Part shown: positions 1-9,210 of the stretch, piece by piece
Numbering within the stretch: the first letter of the stretch is position 1
How the letters are laid out: every line of letters starts with the position of its first letter
Source: Aquipseudomonas alcaligenes_A
GTDB lineage: Bacteria > Pseudomonadota > Gammaproteobacteria > Pseudomonadales > Pseudomonadaceae
DNA: 64,000 nt
Direction: 5' to 3' (one strand)
Assembly (NCBI GenBank): GCA_048595745.1
Contig: CP184361.1
The notes under the pieces: model-generated
Seen by the model: only the letters and a program-made list of their open reading frames with translations
What the model was told of the DNA's origin: nothing
The model's database searches: none
Position numbers and translations under genes: made by a program

Positions 1-202
1 GGATACCGCAACCGTCATCACGGATGCGCAACAGCTTGATGCCACCCTGCTCGACCTCGACGTCGACCCGGCGGGCACCGGCGTCCAGGCTGTTTTCCAG
101 CAGTTCCTTGGCCACCGAAGCCGGGCGTTCGACCACCTCGCCGGCGGCAATCTGGTTGGCCAGCCGCGGACTGAGCAGCTGGATGCGCCGCGACTCGATC
201 AT
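1..202 (-). CDS. mutL: DNA mismatch repair protein MutL, N-terminal fragment
   Basis: Only the first 67 codons are inside the window; the gene runs off the left edge. The translation starts MIESRRIQLLSPRLANQIAA and continues with the GEVVERPASVAKELLENSLDAG and DDGCGI segments. These are the GHKL ATPase motifs of MutL, with the catalytic Glu in the ELLENSLDAG stretch and the ATP-binding Asp in DDGCGI. MutL couples MutS mismatch recognition to strand incision. The ATG overlaps the amiB stop in an ATGA arrangement, so the two are probably translationally coupled, as in the amiB-mutL order of other pseudomonads. Confidence 0.95.
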   Translation of the reverse strand, partial: MIESRRIQLLSPRLANQIAAGEVVERPASVAKELLENSLDAGARRVDVEVEQGGIKLLRIRDDGCGI

Positions 203-1626
203 GGCTGGGCCGCCAGGGCGGTCGCGGGGATATTGAGGGTCTGACCGACCTTGATGGTGTCGTTGCGCAACTGGTTGGCGCTGCGCAGCGAGGCCAGGCT
301 GACCTGGTAGCGCTGCGCGATCAGCGCCAGACTCTCGCCAGAGGAAACCACGTGCACGCGCGGTCCGGGTGCGATCTTGCCGTTGTCGCGCAGCCAGGCG
401 ATATAGGTGCCGGGCGGCGGATTCTGCTGGAAGAACTGCCGCACACCCGCCGTGATAGAGCGCGCCAGGGCCTGCTGATGGCCGACGGTGGACAGCTTGC
501 TGGCCTCGTTGGGGTTGGAGATGAAGCCGGTCTCCACCAGGATCGACGGGATGTCCGGGGACTTCAGCACCATGAAGCCCGCCTGTTCGACCCGGCGTTT
601 GTGCAGCGGCGTGATGTAACCCATCTTGCTCAGCACCTGCTGCCCGACATTGAGGCTGGACGACAGCGAGGCGGTCATCGACAGGTCGAGCAGCACGCCA
701 GCCAGCACGCGATCCTTGTCGTCCAGGCTGACGCTGCCGGCACCGCCGATAAGGTCGGACTGGTTCTCGCTGTCGGCCAGCCAGCGCGCGGTTTCAGAGG
801 TCGCACCACGGTCCGACAGGGCGTAGACCGAAGCGCCGAAGGCGCGGCTGCTGGGCGCGGCGTCCGCGTGAATGGAGACGAACAGGTCGGCGCCTTTCTT
901 GCGCGCGATCTCGGTGCGCTTGCGCAGCGGTATGAAGTAATCGCCGGTGCGCACCAGCTCGCCACGGAAGCCGCGCTCGGCGTTGATCTGCCGCTGCAGC
1001 TCCTTGGAAATGGCCAGCGTTACATGCTTTTCATAGAGCTTCTTGCCCGGACCTAGGGCGCCAGGGTCCTCGCCGCCATGGCCAGCGTCGATGGCGATGA
1101 CGATATCGCGCTTGCCGCCGGGTACTGGCGGCAGTTTGGCCGGGGCCGAACCGGGCGCACTGGCGACCGGCGGCGCACTGTTGACCGGCTGCTGCACTTG
1201 CGGCGTCTTGGGCGCGCCAGGCGCGGCGCCGGCAGCCTGATCAAAAAGATCGACCACCAGACGGTGCCCGTACTGCTGGTTCGGCGCCAGGGTGAAGCTC
1301 TTCGGCGTGACGCCGGCGGAGAGGTCGAGGACCAGACGCAGGTCGGTGGGCGAACGCTGCGCGGAGCGCACGCCGGTAATCGGCGTATTGCTCAGGGACA
1401 GCTGGTCCAGTCGGGTGGCCAACTGGGCGCCGTTGACGTCGATGACGATGCGATTGGGTGCGGCCAGGGTGAACACGCTGTGCTGCACCGGACCGGAAAG
1501 ATCGAAGACCAGGCGGGTGTTATCCGGCGCGCGCCACAAGCGCACGCTGCGGATTTCCGTGGCGGCCAGCACGTCGACGGCCAGTGCCGCCAGCATGACT
1601 CCGATACCGCCAAACAGCGCACGCAT
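199..1626 (-). CDS. amiB: N-acetylmuramoyl-L-alanine amidase AmiB
   Basis: Periplasmic zinc amidase that cleaves the amide bond between MurNAc and the stem peptide during septum splitting. An N-terminal hydrophobic signal peptide (ending near LAATE) is followed by an AMIN domain (about residues 25-130), a proline/alanine linker, and an Amidase_3 domain. That domain has the zinc-binding DAGHGGEDPGA segment, the SIHAD motif and the catalytic Glu in SILVETGFISN. A C-terminal LysM repeat (VHVVSSGESLALIAQRYQVS) binds peptidoglycan. I chose the ATG at 1626 because a GAAGG purine run lies 8 nt upstream; ATGs at 1632 and 1644 are alternatives. It lies between tsaE (about 30 bp) and mutL (4-bp overlap) in one operon. 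Confidence 0.93.
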   Translation of the reverse strand: MRALFGGIGVMLAALAVDVLAATEIRSVRLWRAPDNTRLVFDLSGPVQHSVFTLAAPNRIVIDVNGAQLATRLDQLSLSNTPITGVRSAQRSPTDLRLVLDLSAGVTPKSFTLAPNQQYGHRLVVDLFDQAAGAAPGAPKTPQVQQPVNSAPPVASAPGSAPAKLPPVPGGKRDIVIAIDAGHGGEDPGALGPGKKLYEKHVTLAISKELQRQINAERGFRGELVRTGDYFIPLRKRTEIARKKGADLFVSIHADAAPSSRAFGASVYALSDRGATSETARWLADSENQSDLIGGAGSVSLDDKDRVLAGVLLDLSMTASLSSSLNVGQQVLSKMGYITPLHKRRVEQAGFMVLKSPDIPSILVETGFISNPNEASKLSTVGHQQALARSITAGVRQFFQQNPPPGTYIAWLRDNGKIAPGPRVHVVSSGESLALIAQRYQVSLASLRSANQLRNDTIKVGQTLNIPATALAAQP

Positions 1627-1657
1627 GCGCATAGCCTTCCCCATCTTTCTTAAACTC

Positions 1658-2104
1658 TTATAAGGCAGCACACCACGCTTCGGCCCGCGCACCATGTGCC
1701 TGCAACTGCAGCGTGCGGCCGACTCCATGCGGGCTAATGGTAATGTCCAGGTCCGCCTTTGGCAAAACGCCGGCGCCGCGCTCAGGCCATTCGATCAGGC
1801 ACAGCGCATCGCCTTCGAAATAGTCGCGAATGCCGAGGAACTCCAGCTCTTCCGGATCGGCCAGGCGATACAGGTCGAAGTGGAACGCCCGCACCTCACC
1901 CAGCTCATAGGGCTCGACCAGGGTGAAGGTCGGGCTTTTCACCGCGCCGCTGTGCCCCAGGCCACGGAGGATGCCGCGTGACAGGGTAGTCTTGCCGGCG
2001 CCGAGGTCGCCGTGCAGGTAGATCACACCGCGACCGCCGGTCGCCCGGGCGATGCGCGCACCCAGCTCGTACATGGCGTCTTCGCCTTCGGCATAGAGAG
2101 TCAT
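1658..2104 (-). CDS. tsaE: tRNA threonylcarbamoyladenosine biosynthesis ATPase TsaE
   Basis: Small P-loop ATPase that works with TsaB and TsaD to make t6A at position 37 of ANN-decoding tRNAs. About 148 residues, the normal family size. The Walker A motif HGDLGAGKTTLSRG is clear, followed by the family-typical SPTFTLVEPYE and FHFDLYRL segments and IEWPERG. The ATG chosen overlaps the upstream nnr stop (ATGA), which favours it over a TTG nine bases earlier. Cytoplasmic. Confidence 0.95.
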   Translation of the reverse strand: MTLYAEGEDAMYELGARIARATGGRGVIYLHGDLGAGKTTLSRGILRGLGHSGAVKSPTFTLVEPYELGEVRAFHFDLYRLADPEELEFLGIRDYFEGDALCLIEWPERGAGVLPKADLDITISPHGVGRTLQLQAHGARAEAWCAAL

Positions 2105-3597
2105 TTCAGGCAAGGTGCATGCTCCTCCAGTAGCTGACGAATGGTCGGAATCAGATCGCTGGCCGCCAGGCCACGCCCCAGCTCGCCCTGACGCATGCCG
2201 GCGCCGGCATGCAGCAACACACCCAGGGCGGCCGCCTCGAAAGCCTCCAGCCCCTGTGCGCGCAGGGCCCCGAGCAGCCCGGCCAGCACATCACCGAGGC
2301 CGGCGCCCGCCATGGCCGGATGACCACGATCACAGAGCAGCAGGCGACCGTCCGGCGCGGCCACCAGACTGCCGGCGCCCTTGAGCACCACTACCGCCTG
2401 GTAACGGCGCGCCAGGGCCAGGGCGGCGGCGGGTCGGTCCGCCTGTACTTCTGCCGTGGTGATCCCCAGCAGGCGCGCCGCCTCGCCGGGATGCGGGGTC
2501 ATCAGGCTGTCGGCTGGCAGCTCGACGCTACCTGCCGCCAGCAGGTTGAGTGCATCAGCATCCCACACCTGCGGCCGCGCGCTGGCCGCCGCCGCGCTGA
2601 GCAGGCTGCGCCCCCAGGCCTGCTGGCCGAGGCCGGGCCCCACCACCAGCACATCGGCACGCGCGCACAGCTCGGGCAGCTGGTAGGTGGACTCGGTGGG
2701 CTGGCACATCACCTCCGGCAGGCGCGCCAGGCTGGCAACCAGATGCTCGGGACGCGTGGCCAGGGAAACCAGACCGGCACCGGCCCGCAGGGCGCTCTCG
2801 GCACTGAGCAGGGCGGCGCCACCGAAGCCACGGTCGCCGCCGATCACCAGCACATGGCCGAAGCTACCCTTGTGCGCGGTGCGCGCACGCGGCGCCAGTG
2901 ACGGCACCGCGCTGCCGGCCAGGCGCCGGGCAACAAAGGACTGCTGAGCAACCAGCTCAGGCTCGGCCTGCAGGTCATCGAACACCAGCTCGCCGACCCA
3001 GTCCGGCGCATCACCGGTGAACAGGCCGATCTTCAGACCGATGAAGGTCACGGTGAGATCGGCGCGCACCGCCTGCTCCACCACGCAGCCGGTGTCGGCG
3101 TGCAGCCCGGTCGGGATATCCACCGCCAGCACCGGCAGGCCGGCGCTGTTGATCGCCTCGACGGCCTGGGCGTAGTGGGGCCGCAGCTCGCCGGCAAAAC
3201 CGGTGCCGAGCAGCGCATCGACCAGTACGCCGCGCAGCTCGGCACCTGAATGCCAGACCTCAATGGCCACGCCGGCCGCCTGCGCGGCATCGCGGGCCAG
3301 GGCGGCGTCGCCCTGCAGCCGCTCCGGTTCGCCGACCGCCAGTACGCGCACGGTCCAGCCGGCGCGCTGCGCCAGCTCGGCGATCAGGTAGCCGTCGCCG
3401 GCATTGTTGCCGGCCCCGGCCAGCACGGTGACGGCACCTGCCTGCGGCCAGCGCTGCCGCAGGGCGCGCCAGGCAGCATGCGCGGCGCGCTGCATCAACT
3501 CGAATCCGGGGGTGCCGGCGGCAATCAGCCGGGCGTCCAGCTCGCGCACCTGGGCGGCGCTGTATAAAGGAAGAGGCCAGTCGTGATCGTTGCGCAT
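2101..3597 (-). CDS. nnr: Bifunctional NAD(P)HX epimerase / ADP-dependent dehydratase
   Basis: Repairs hydrated NAD(P)H. The N-terminal half (about 1-215) is the YjeF epimerase domain with GAGNNAGDGYLIA and VDALLGTGF. The C-terminal half (about 225-498) is the ribokinase-like dehydratase domain with HKGSFGHVLVIGGDRGFGGA, VVGPGLGQ, VLKGAGSLVA and the glycine-rich AGAGLGDVLAG motif. Length (498) matches the fused bacterial enzyme. It heads the minus-strand nnr-tsaE-amiB-mutL operon and is divergent from queG; the 63-bp gap between them should hold both promoters. Confidence 0.95.
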   Translation of the reverse strand: MRNDHDWPLPLYSAAQVRELDARLIAAGTPGFELMQRAAHAAWRALRQRWPQAGAVTVLAGAGNNAGDGYLIAELAQRAGWTVRVLAVGEPERLQGDAALARDAAQAAGVAIEVWHSGAELRGVLVDALLGTGFAGELRPHYAQAVEAINSAGLPVLAVDIPTGLHADTGCVVEQAVRADLTVTFIGLKIGLFTGDAPDWVGELVFDDLQAEPELVAQQSFVARRLAGSAVPSLAPRARTAHKGSFGHVLVIGGDRGFGGAALLSAESALRAGAGLVSLATRPEHLVASLARLPEVMCQPTESTYQLPELCARADVLVVGPGLGQQAWGRSLLSAAAASARPQVWDADALNLLAAGSVELPADSLMTPHPGEAARLLGITTAEVQADRPAAALALARRYQAVVVLKGAGSLVAAPDGRLLLCDRGHPAMAGAGLGDVLAGLLGALRAQGLEAFEAAALGVLLHAGAGMRQGELGRGLAASDLIPTIRQLLEEHAPCLK

Positions 3598-3660
3598 GTT
3601 CGGCTATTCGGGCGAGGTCTGGCAGAATTATACCCCTCTCCCCTGCCTCGCCGCCCCGCC

Positions 3661-4734
3661 ATGTCCGACTCCCCTACCGATCTTGCGCAACTGGCGCAGT
3701 CCATCAAGGACTGGGGGCGCGAGCTGGGCTTCCAGCAGGTCGGCATCACCGACGTCAACCTCGGCGAGCACGAGGCGCACTTGCAGCGCTGGCTGGATGC
3801 CGGCTACCAGGGCGAGATGGACTACATGGCCGCGCACGGCAGCAAGCGCTCGCACCCGGATGAGCTGGTACCCGGCACCCTGCGCGTGGTGTCGCTGCGC
3901 ATGGACTACCTGCCCGGCGACACCCGGATGACCGAGCGCCTGGCGCAACCCGAGCAGGCCTACGTGTCGCGCTACGCGCTGGGCCGCGACTACCACAAGC
4001 TGGTGCGCAAGCGTCTGCAGCAGCTGGCCGAGCGCATCCAGGCGGTCATCGGCCCCTTTGGCCATCGCGCCTTCGTCGACAGCGCACCGGTGCTGGAAAA
4101 GGCCATCGCCGAAAAGGCCGGCCTCGGCTGGATCGGCAAGAACACCCTGGTACTCAACCGCAAGGCCGGTAGCTGGTTCTTCCTCGGCGAGCTGTTCGTC
4201 GACATTCCGCTGCCAATCGACGCGCCACATGCCAGCGAGCATTGCGGGCGCTGCACGGCCTGCATGGACATCTGCCCGACCGCCGCCTTCGCCGGCCCCT
4301 ACGTGCTGGACGCGCGGCGCTGCATCTCGTACCTCACCATCGAGCTCAAGGGACCTATTCCCGAGGAGCTGCGCGCGCCCATCGGCAACCGGGTGTTCGG
4401 CTGCGACGACTGCCAGATCGTCTGCCCGTGGAACCGTTTCGCCCGCCCCACCGAGCAGGCTGACTTCCAGCCGCGCCACGGCCTGGACAGCGGCGGCCTG
4501 GTCGAGCTGTTCCTGTGGACGGAAGAAGAGTTCCTCAGCCGTACCGAGGGCTCGCCATTGCGCCGCGCCGGCTACGAACGCTGGCTGCGCAACCTGGCCG
4601 TGGGGCTGGGCAATGCGCCGTCGACCATCCCGGTACTGGAGGCGCTGCGCGCGCGGCGCGAGCACCCGTCGGAACTGGTGCGCGAGCACGTCGCCTGGGC
4701 GCTGGCGCGCCACCATGAAAAAGGCCCGCACTAG
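3661..4734 (+). CDS. queG: Epoxyqueuosine reductase QueG
   Basis: Last step of queuosine biosynthesis: reduces epoxyqueuosine to queuosine in tRNA using cobalamin and two 4Fe-4S clusters. The ferredoxin-like cysteine sets are visible as CGRCTACMDICP and CDDCQIVCPWN. The start at MSDSPTDLAQ (357 aa) gives the expected family length and leaves room for a promoter; an in-frame GTG further upstream would intrude into the divergent nnr promoter. The C-terminal part contains a short HEAT-like helical stretch, as in QueG family members. Converges on orn, with 16 bp between the stop codons. Confidence 0.95.
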   Translation: MSDSPTDLAQLAQSIKDWGRELGFQQVGITDVNLGEHEAHLQRWLDAGYQGEMDYMAAHGSKRSHPDELVPGTLRVVSLRMDYLPGDTRMTERLAQPEQAYVSRYALGRDYHKLVRKRLQQLAERIQAVIGPFGHRAFVDSAPVLEKAIAEKAGLGWIGKNTLVLNRKAGSWFFLGELFVDIPLPIDAPHASEHCGRCTACMDICPTAAFAGPYVLDARRCISYLTIELKGPIPEELRAPIGNRVFGCDDCQIVCPWNRFARPTEQADFQPRHGLDSGGLVELFLWTEEEFLSRTEGSPLRRAGYERWLRNLAVGLGNAPSTIPVLEALRARREHPSELVREHVAWALARHHEKGPH

Positions 4735-4741
4735 GCGGGCC
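4718..4741 (-). terminator. Intrinsic terminator of orn, inside the queG 3' end
   Basis: On the minus strand, GGCCCGC (4741-4735) pairs with GCGGGCC (4729-4723) around a 5-nt loop and is followed by a run of five T. The stem overlaps the last codons and stop of queG, so the orn terminator is embedded in the convergent coding sequence. Confidence 0.75.
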
Positions 4742-4750
4742 CTGGGGCAC

Positions 4751-5296
4751 TCACACTTTCAGGAAGTGCTGGCGGTAATGGCGGAGCTCGGCGATGGACT
4801 CGCGGATGTCGTCCAGCGCCTGGTGCGTACCCTGCTTCTGGAACGAGTCCTTGACCTGCGGCGCCCACATGCCAGCGAGGATCTTCAGGGTCGATACGTC
4901 CAGATAGCGGTAGTGGAAGTAGGCTTCCAGGTTCTGCATGTACTTGTAGAGGAAGCGTCGATCCTGGCCGATGCTGTTGCCGCAGATCGGCGACTTGCCC
5001 TTCGGCACCCACTGCTCGAGGAAGGCGATGGTCTGCGCCTCGGCTTCGGCCGGGCCGATGGTGCTTTCGCGCACGCGCTGGGTCAGACCGCTTTCACCGT
5101 GGGTACGGGTGTTCCACTCGTCCATCCCGGCCAGCACCGCATCGCTCTGGTGCACGGCGATCACCGGCCCCTCGGCGAGGATGTTGAGGTCGCTGTCGGT
5201 GACGATGGTGGCCATCTCGATGATGACATCGCGCTCCGGATCCAGCCCGGTCATTTCCAGGTCGATCCAAATCAGGTTGTTGGGGTTCTGCGGCAT
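4751..5296 (-). CDS. orn: Oligoribonuclease
   Basis: 3'-5' exoribonuclease of the DEDDh family that degrades 2-5-nt RNAs. In Pseudomonas it also hydrolyses pGpG, closing the c-di-GMP breakdown pathway, which matters here because fimX, dipA and an HD-GYP gene lie in the same window. 181 aa, full length. The DLEMTGLD motif gives the first D/E pair, GNSIGQDRRF carries the second Asp, and HQALDDIRESI carries the catalytic His and last Asp. Confidence 0.97.
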   Translation of the reverse strand: MPQNPNNLIWIDLEMTGLDPERDVIIEMATIVTDSDLNILAEGPVIAVHQSDAVLAGMDEWNTRTHGESGLTQRVRESTIGPAEAEAQTIAFLEQWVPKGKSPICGNSIGQDRRFLYKYMQNLEAYFHYRYLDVSTLKILAGMWAPQVKDSFQKQGTHQALDDIRESIAELRHYRQHFLKV

Positions 5297-5334
5297 GGGC
5301 TCGGCTCCTTCTAGACAGGCGCCAGTTTAGCCGC

Positions 5335-6105
5335 TCAGAAGTGCCAGAGCAGTAGCCGCGAGTCGCGCCAGTCGTGCAGCGCGATGACTTCGCCAGCGGG
5401 AACCCCCGGCACCTCGAAGCTGTTGCTGACCAGCAGGCTGCCGGGACGCATCTCGCGCCGGGCCTTGGCCCACAGCTCGGCCATCGGCGCTGGCGAAAGG
5501 AAGCAGTACACCACGTCATAGTCACCCAGCGGCTCGCGCCACAGGCTGCGATAACGGACCCGCACCTGGCGATACGGCAGGCAGCGCAGCCAGGCCAGCA
5601 GAAACACCAGCGGTGCCGTTTCCACGCCGACCAGGCGCGCCTGCGGATAGTCGCGCGCCAGCTGCACCAGCGCACTGCCCAGACCGCACCCAAGGTCGAC
5701 GAAGCGAAAGTCGGGCGGCAGCCCGGCGAGGCGCTGACTCAGGCGCTGGCGGGTGCGCGCCCCGCTGAGGTACAGCGGTACGCGCTCGCGAAAGCTGTTC
5801 CAGTTGATCAGCAGCAGCAGGCCGAAAGCGACCAGGAACCACCAGGCTGGCCACTCGCGACTCTGCAGCGCCAGCAGGCCGGGGACGAAAGCCAGGTTCA
5901 GCGCCAGCCACCAGCGGCGCAGCCCCAGCCACTGCCCCAGCGCCGCCGCCAGCGCGCCCTGAGCGAGCGCCGCCTGCCACAGGCTCGGGCGCCAGTCGAC
6001 GAGCCGAACGAACAGCAACAACAGGCAGGCGATCACCGCCAGGGCCAGTAACTGGGCCAGCAGGGCGAGCAGGGCTGGGTATCGAGTGCGCAGAGTTTCG
6101 AGCAT
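5335..6105 (-). CDS. Membrane-anchored class I SAM-dependent methyltransferase
   Basis: The first ~115 residues hold several hydrophobic segments (ALLALLAQLLALAVIACLLL, then further stretches ending at FLVAFGLLLLINW), so the protein is an inner-membrane protein. The C-terminal part is a Rossmann methyltransferase with the SAM-binding motif VDLGCGLGSAL, an acidic GVET at the end of strand 2 and YDVVYCFLSP as motif IV-like. The substrate is unknown. It lies 38 bp upstream of orn on the same strand and may be cotranscribed with it. Confidence 0.8.
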   Translation of the reverse strand: MLETLRTRYPALLALLAQLLALAVIACLLLLFVRLVDWRPSLWQAALAQGALAAALGQWLGLRRWWLALNLAFVPGLLALQSREWPAWWFLVAFGLLLLINWNSFRERVPLYLSGARTRQRLSQRLAGLPPDFRFVDLGCGLGSALVQLARDYPQARLVGVETAPLVFLLAWLRCLPYRQVRVRYRSLWREPLGDYDVVYCFLSPAPMAELWAKARREMRPGSLLVSNSFEVPGVPAGEVIALHDWRDSRLLLWHF

Positions 6106-6191
6106 GCCGCTGTTGTACCAGCAGGCCGACGCCAGGGCCAGCCGCCCCGCGTGCTAAACTCGCCGCCGTTTTCTTATTCAGCGGAACCTTC

Positions 6192-7223
6192 ATGGCCAAA
6201 CGCCAACTGACCCGCCGGCAGAGCTGGCGCATCGAGAAAGTCCAGGAGGAGCGCGCCGCCCGCGCGGCCAAGCGCGAATCGCGCCTGCTCGATGAGCTGG
6301 AAGGCGGTGACCTGGGCGCGGAACAGACCGGCCTGGTAATCGCCCACTTCGGCGTGCAGGTCGAGGTCGAGGCCCTGGAAGGCGAGCTGACCGGCCAGGT
6401 CCAGCGCTGCCACCTGCGCGCCAACCTGCCGCCCCTGGTCACCGGCGACCGTGTGGTCTGGCGCGCGGGCAACCAGGGCCACGGCGTGATCGTCGCGCAG
6501 CTGCCACGCCACTCCGAGCTGTGCCGCCCGGACATGCGCGGTCTGCTTAAGCCGGTGGCCGCCAACGTCGACCTGATCGTCATCGTCTTCGCCCCGCTGC
6601 CGCACCCGCACGCCAACCTGATCGACCGCTACCTAGTAGCCGCCGAGCATGCCGGCATCCGCCCACTGCTGCTGCTGAACAAGGCCGACCTGCTCGACGA
6701 GGAAAACAGCGGGCACGTGGACAACCTGCTGACCACCTACCGCCAGCTCGGCTACGAGCTGCTGGAAGTCTCGGCCCACGGCGGCGGCGGCATGGAACAG
6801 CTGCAGCAGCGCCTGGATGGTCATGTCAGCGTATTTGTCGGCCAGTCCGGGGTGGGCAAGTCATCGCTGGTCAACAGCCTGCTGCCGGGGGTCGATACCC
6901 GCGTCGGCGACCTGTCGGAAGTCACCGGCAAGGGCACCCACACCACTACCACGGCGCGCCTGTTCCACTTCCCTGGCGGCGGTGAATTGATCGATTCGCC
7001 CGGCATCCGCGAGTTCGGCCTGGTGCATGTCAGCCGCGATGACGTGGAAGCGGGATTCATCGAGTTCCGCGACCTGCTCGGCACCTGCCGCTTCCGCGAC
7101 TGCAAGCATGACCGCGAACCGGGCTGCGCCCTGCTCAAGGCCCTGGAGGACGGTCGCATCCAGCCGCAACGCATGGCCAGCTACCGCCACATCCTGGCCA
7201 GCCTGCCCGAACCCGAATACTGA
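6192..7223 (+). CDS. rsgA: Small ribosomal subunit biogenesis GTPase RsgA
   Basis: Circularly permuted GTPase that checks late 30S subunit maturation. The N-terminal OB fold is followed by permuted G motifs: G4 LLLNKADL comes before G1 GQSGVGKSSLVN and G3 DSPGIREFG. The C-terminal zinc knuckle has the Cys/His set CRFRDCKHDREPGC. 343 aa, standard size, with a basic N-terminus (MAKRQLTRRQ) typical of gammaproteobacterial RsgA. Divergent from the methyltransferase gene. Confidence 0.97.
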   Translation: MAKRQLTRRQSWRIEKVQEERAARAAKRESRLLDELEGGDLGAEQTGLVIAHFGVQVEVEALEGELTGQVQRCHLRANLPPLVTGDRVVWRAGNQGHGVIVAQLPRHSELCRPDMRGLLKPVAANVDLIVIVFAPLPHPHANLIDRYLVAAEHAGIRPLLLLNKADLLDEENSGHVDNLLTTYRQLGYELLEVSAHGGGGMEQLQQRLDGHVSVFVGQSGVGKSSLVNSLLPGVDTRVGDLSEVTGKGTHTTTTARLFHFPGGGELIDSPGIREFGLVHVSRDDVEAGFIEFRDLLGTCRFRDCKHDREPGCALLKALEDGRIQPQRMASYRHILASLPEPEY

Positions 7224-7235
7224 TGGTGCGCTGAA

Positions 7236-7268
7236 ACGAAGAGGCCGCGATGATCGCGGCCTCTTTCA
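7236..7268 (+). terminator. rsgA terminator, convergent with motB
   Basis: A perfect 10-bp stem GAGGCCGCGA/TCGCGGCCTC (7241-7250 with 7254-7263) around a TGA loop is followed by a short T run and preceded by an A-rich stretch. It probably stops rsgA transcription and overlaps the motB stop codon, so it may also act on the minus strand. Confidence 0.7.
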
Positions 7269-8288
7269 TTCCTGCGGCTGGTCGAACTGCAGGGCACCAT
7301 CCTCGAAAATGTTCAGCCGTTGGCGCAGCTCGTCGGGCTGGGCCGGCTCGTCCGCGGCGGGAGGCGCCTGCCCGGGCGCCGTGGCCTCGGTCGGAACCGC
7401 ATCACCGCCGCCGTCCTGCTCACCCTCGATGGCACGCTGTGCCTTCTTGGTCAGGACGATGATGTCGATACGCCGGTTCACCGGATTGAACGGATCTTTG
7501 CGATCGAACAGCGCCGAGGAGGCATAACCCACCACGCGCGCAACGCTGTCATCCGGGTAGCCGCCTGCCACCAGGGCGCGCCGTGCCGCGTTGGCACGGT
7601 TGGCCGACAACTCCCAGTTGCCGAAGTCGCCATCGCCGGCGAACGGTTTGGCATCGGTGTGGCCGCTGACGCTGATCTTGTTCGGCACCGCCTTGATGGT
7701 GTCGGCCAGGATCAGCAGGATGTCTTCGAAATAGGGCTGCAGGCGTGCACTGCCGAGGTCGAACATCGGGCGATTCTCGGCATCCATGATCTGGATGCGC
7801 AGGCCGTCCTGGGTGATTTCGAAGAGGATCTGATCCTTGAACTTCTGCAGCTCGGGATTCTCCTCGACCTTGGTTTGCAGCTCCTGCAGCAGCATCTCCA
7901 GGCGCTCGCGCTCGACCTGCTCGGCCAGGGTCTCGGCCTGGCTGGGATCGATCTCGGCGGGATCCTGCGTGGCGTCGACGGCAGCCTCCTGGGAATCCGG
8001 CGCATCTTTCAGCTCGGGATTGAGCGTGCGATCCGGCGCAGGCGTTGGCGTGCCGCCCAGGTCGATGACGTAGGGGCTGGCACTCTCGGTAAAGCCGATG
8101 GGGTCCTGGAAGTAGCCGGAAATCGCCTTCTTCTGCTCGGGCGTGGCCGAGGACATCAGCCACATCACCAGGAAGAAGGCCATCATCGCCGTGGCAAAGT
8201 CGGCGAAAGCGATCTTCCAGGCGCCACCGTGATGGCCCCCGGCGATCTTCTTGACCCGCTTGACCAGAATCGGCTGGTTGTTCTCCAT
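7266..8288 (-). CDS. motB: Flagellar stator protein MotB
   Basis: Anchors the flagellar stator to peptidoglycan. A single N-terminal membrane helix contains the proton-carrying Asp (about residue 30, in KIAFADFATAMM). An acidic linker follows, then an OmpA-like domain with VSGHTDAKPF, SANRANAARRAL and NRRIDIIVL. The C-terminal tail after the OmpA domain is long, Pro/Ala-rich and acidic. 340 aa. Sits 16 bp downstream of motA. The gene order next to orn and rsgA matches the MotAB set rather than MotCD of pseudomonads. Confidence 0.96.
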   Translation of the reverse strand: MENNQPILVKRVKKIAGGHHGGAWKIAFADFATAMMAFFLVMWLMSSATPEQKKAISGYFQDPIGFTESASPYVIDLGGTPTPAPDRTLNPELKDAPDSQEAAVDATQDPAEIDPSQAETLAEQVERERLEMLLQELQTKVEENPELQKFKDQILFEITQDGLRIQIMDAENRPMFDLGSARLQPYFEDILLILADTIKAVPNKISVSGHTDAKPFAGDGDFGNWELSANRANAARRALVAGGYPDDSVARVVGYASSALFDRKDPFNPVNRRIDIIVLTKKAQRAIEGEQDGGGDAVPTEATAPGQAPPAADEPAQPDELRQRLNIFEDGALQFDQPQE

Positions 8289-8304
8289 GACTCAGCCGCT
8301 CGCC

Positions 8305-9156
8305 TCAGTTGCCACGCATGGCCTGTTCGAGCTCACTGAAACTCGGCCTGTGGGCCGGGAACAGCACCTTGCGTCCGAACTCGACGGCCAGCGTCGGCGG
8401 CATGCCGGAGGCTGATGCCACCAAAGTCGCCTTGATCGACTCGTACAGGTTGAGCTCCTCTTTGGCATCGTGCTCCAGAGCCCCCGCCAAAGGAGCGAAA
8501 AAGCCATAGGAGGCGAGAATGCCGAGGAAGGTACCGACCAGAGCAGTCGCCACCTTCTCACCGATCTGTGCGTTATCGGCCGTCGCCAGAATGGACATGG
8601 TGATCACGATACCCAGTACTGCAGCCACGATACCCATTGCCGGCATGCCGTCGGCCACCTTCGCCACTGCATGGGCGGGGTGCTCCAACTCTTCCTTCAG
8701 GCTGGTGATCTCCATGTCGAAGAGATTCTCCAGCTCGTGGGGCGCCATATTGCCGCTGGACATGATGCGCAGGTAATCACAGATGAACTCGGTCATCCGC
8801 TTATCCTTGAGGATCGCCGGGTACTTGCTGAAGATCGGACTGGCATTGGGGTCTTCAACGTCGGCCTCGATGGCCATCATGCCTTCGCGACGGCTCTTGT
8901 TGAGGATCTCATAGAGCAGCTTCAGCACTTCCAGGTAGAACGCGTGCGTAAAGCGGCTGCTGAACATCGCCAGCGACTTCTTGAACACCGTCATGAACGC
9001 GCTGCCGGGATTGGCCTGAAGAAAGGCACCCAGCGCCGCGCCGCCGATGATCATCACCTCGAACGGGTGAACCAATGCCATGAGCTTGCCGCCAGACAGC
9101 ACGAAACCACCGAGCACGCAGCCGAAGACTACCAGGATGCCTACGATCTTGATCAT
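8305..9156 (-). CDS. motA: Flagellar stator protein MotA
   Basis: Ion-channel subunit of the flagellar stator. The MIKIVGILVVFGCVLGGFVL start is membrane segment 1. Segments 3 and 4 are seen as MPAMGIVAAVLGIVITM and ALVGTFLGILASYGFFAPL, with a large cytoplasmic loop between helices 2 and 3 that contacts FliG. 283 aa, usual size. No strong Shine-Dalgarno is visible. It is the first gene of motAB behind a predicted sigma-28 promoter. Confidence 0.97.
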   Translation of the reverse strand: MIKIVGILVVFGCVLGGFVLSGGKLMALVHPFEVMIIGGAALGAFLQANPGSAFMTVFKKSLAMFSSRFTHAFYLEVLKLLYEILNKSRREGMMAIEADVEDPNASPIFSKYPAILKDKRMTEFICDYLRIMSSGNMAPHELENLFDMEITSLKEELEHPAHAVAKVADGMPAMGIVAAVLGIVITMSILATADNAQIGEKVATALVGTFLGILASYGFFAPLAGALEHDAKEELNLYESIKATLVASASGMPPTLAVEFGRKVLFPAHRPSFSELEQAMRGN

Positions 9157-9210
9157 GAGAGTGAGCTTGAAGAGTCAGTCGATAAGGGTTCTGCAAAACA
9201 ACCCTTCTAA

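Noticed and set aside
352..1653. Long plus-strand open frames opposite amiB
   Set aside because: Shadow frames caused by high GC at third codon positions of amiB; no family features or ribosome-binding sites.
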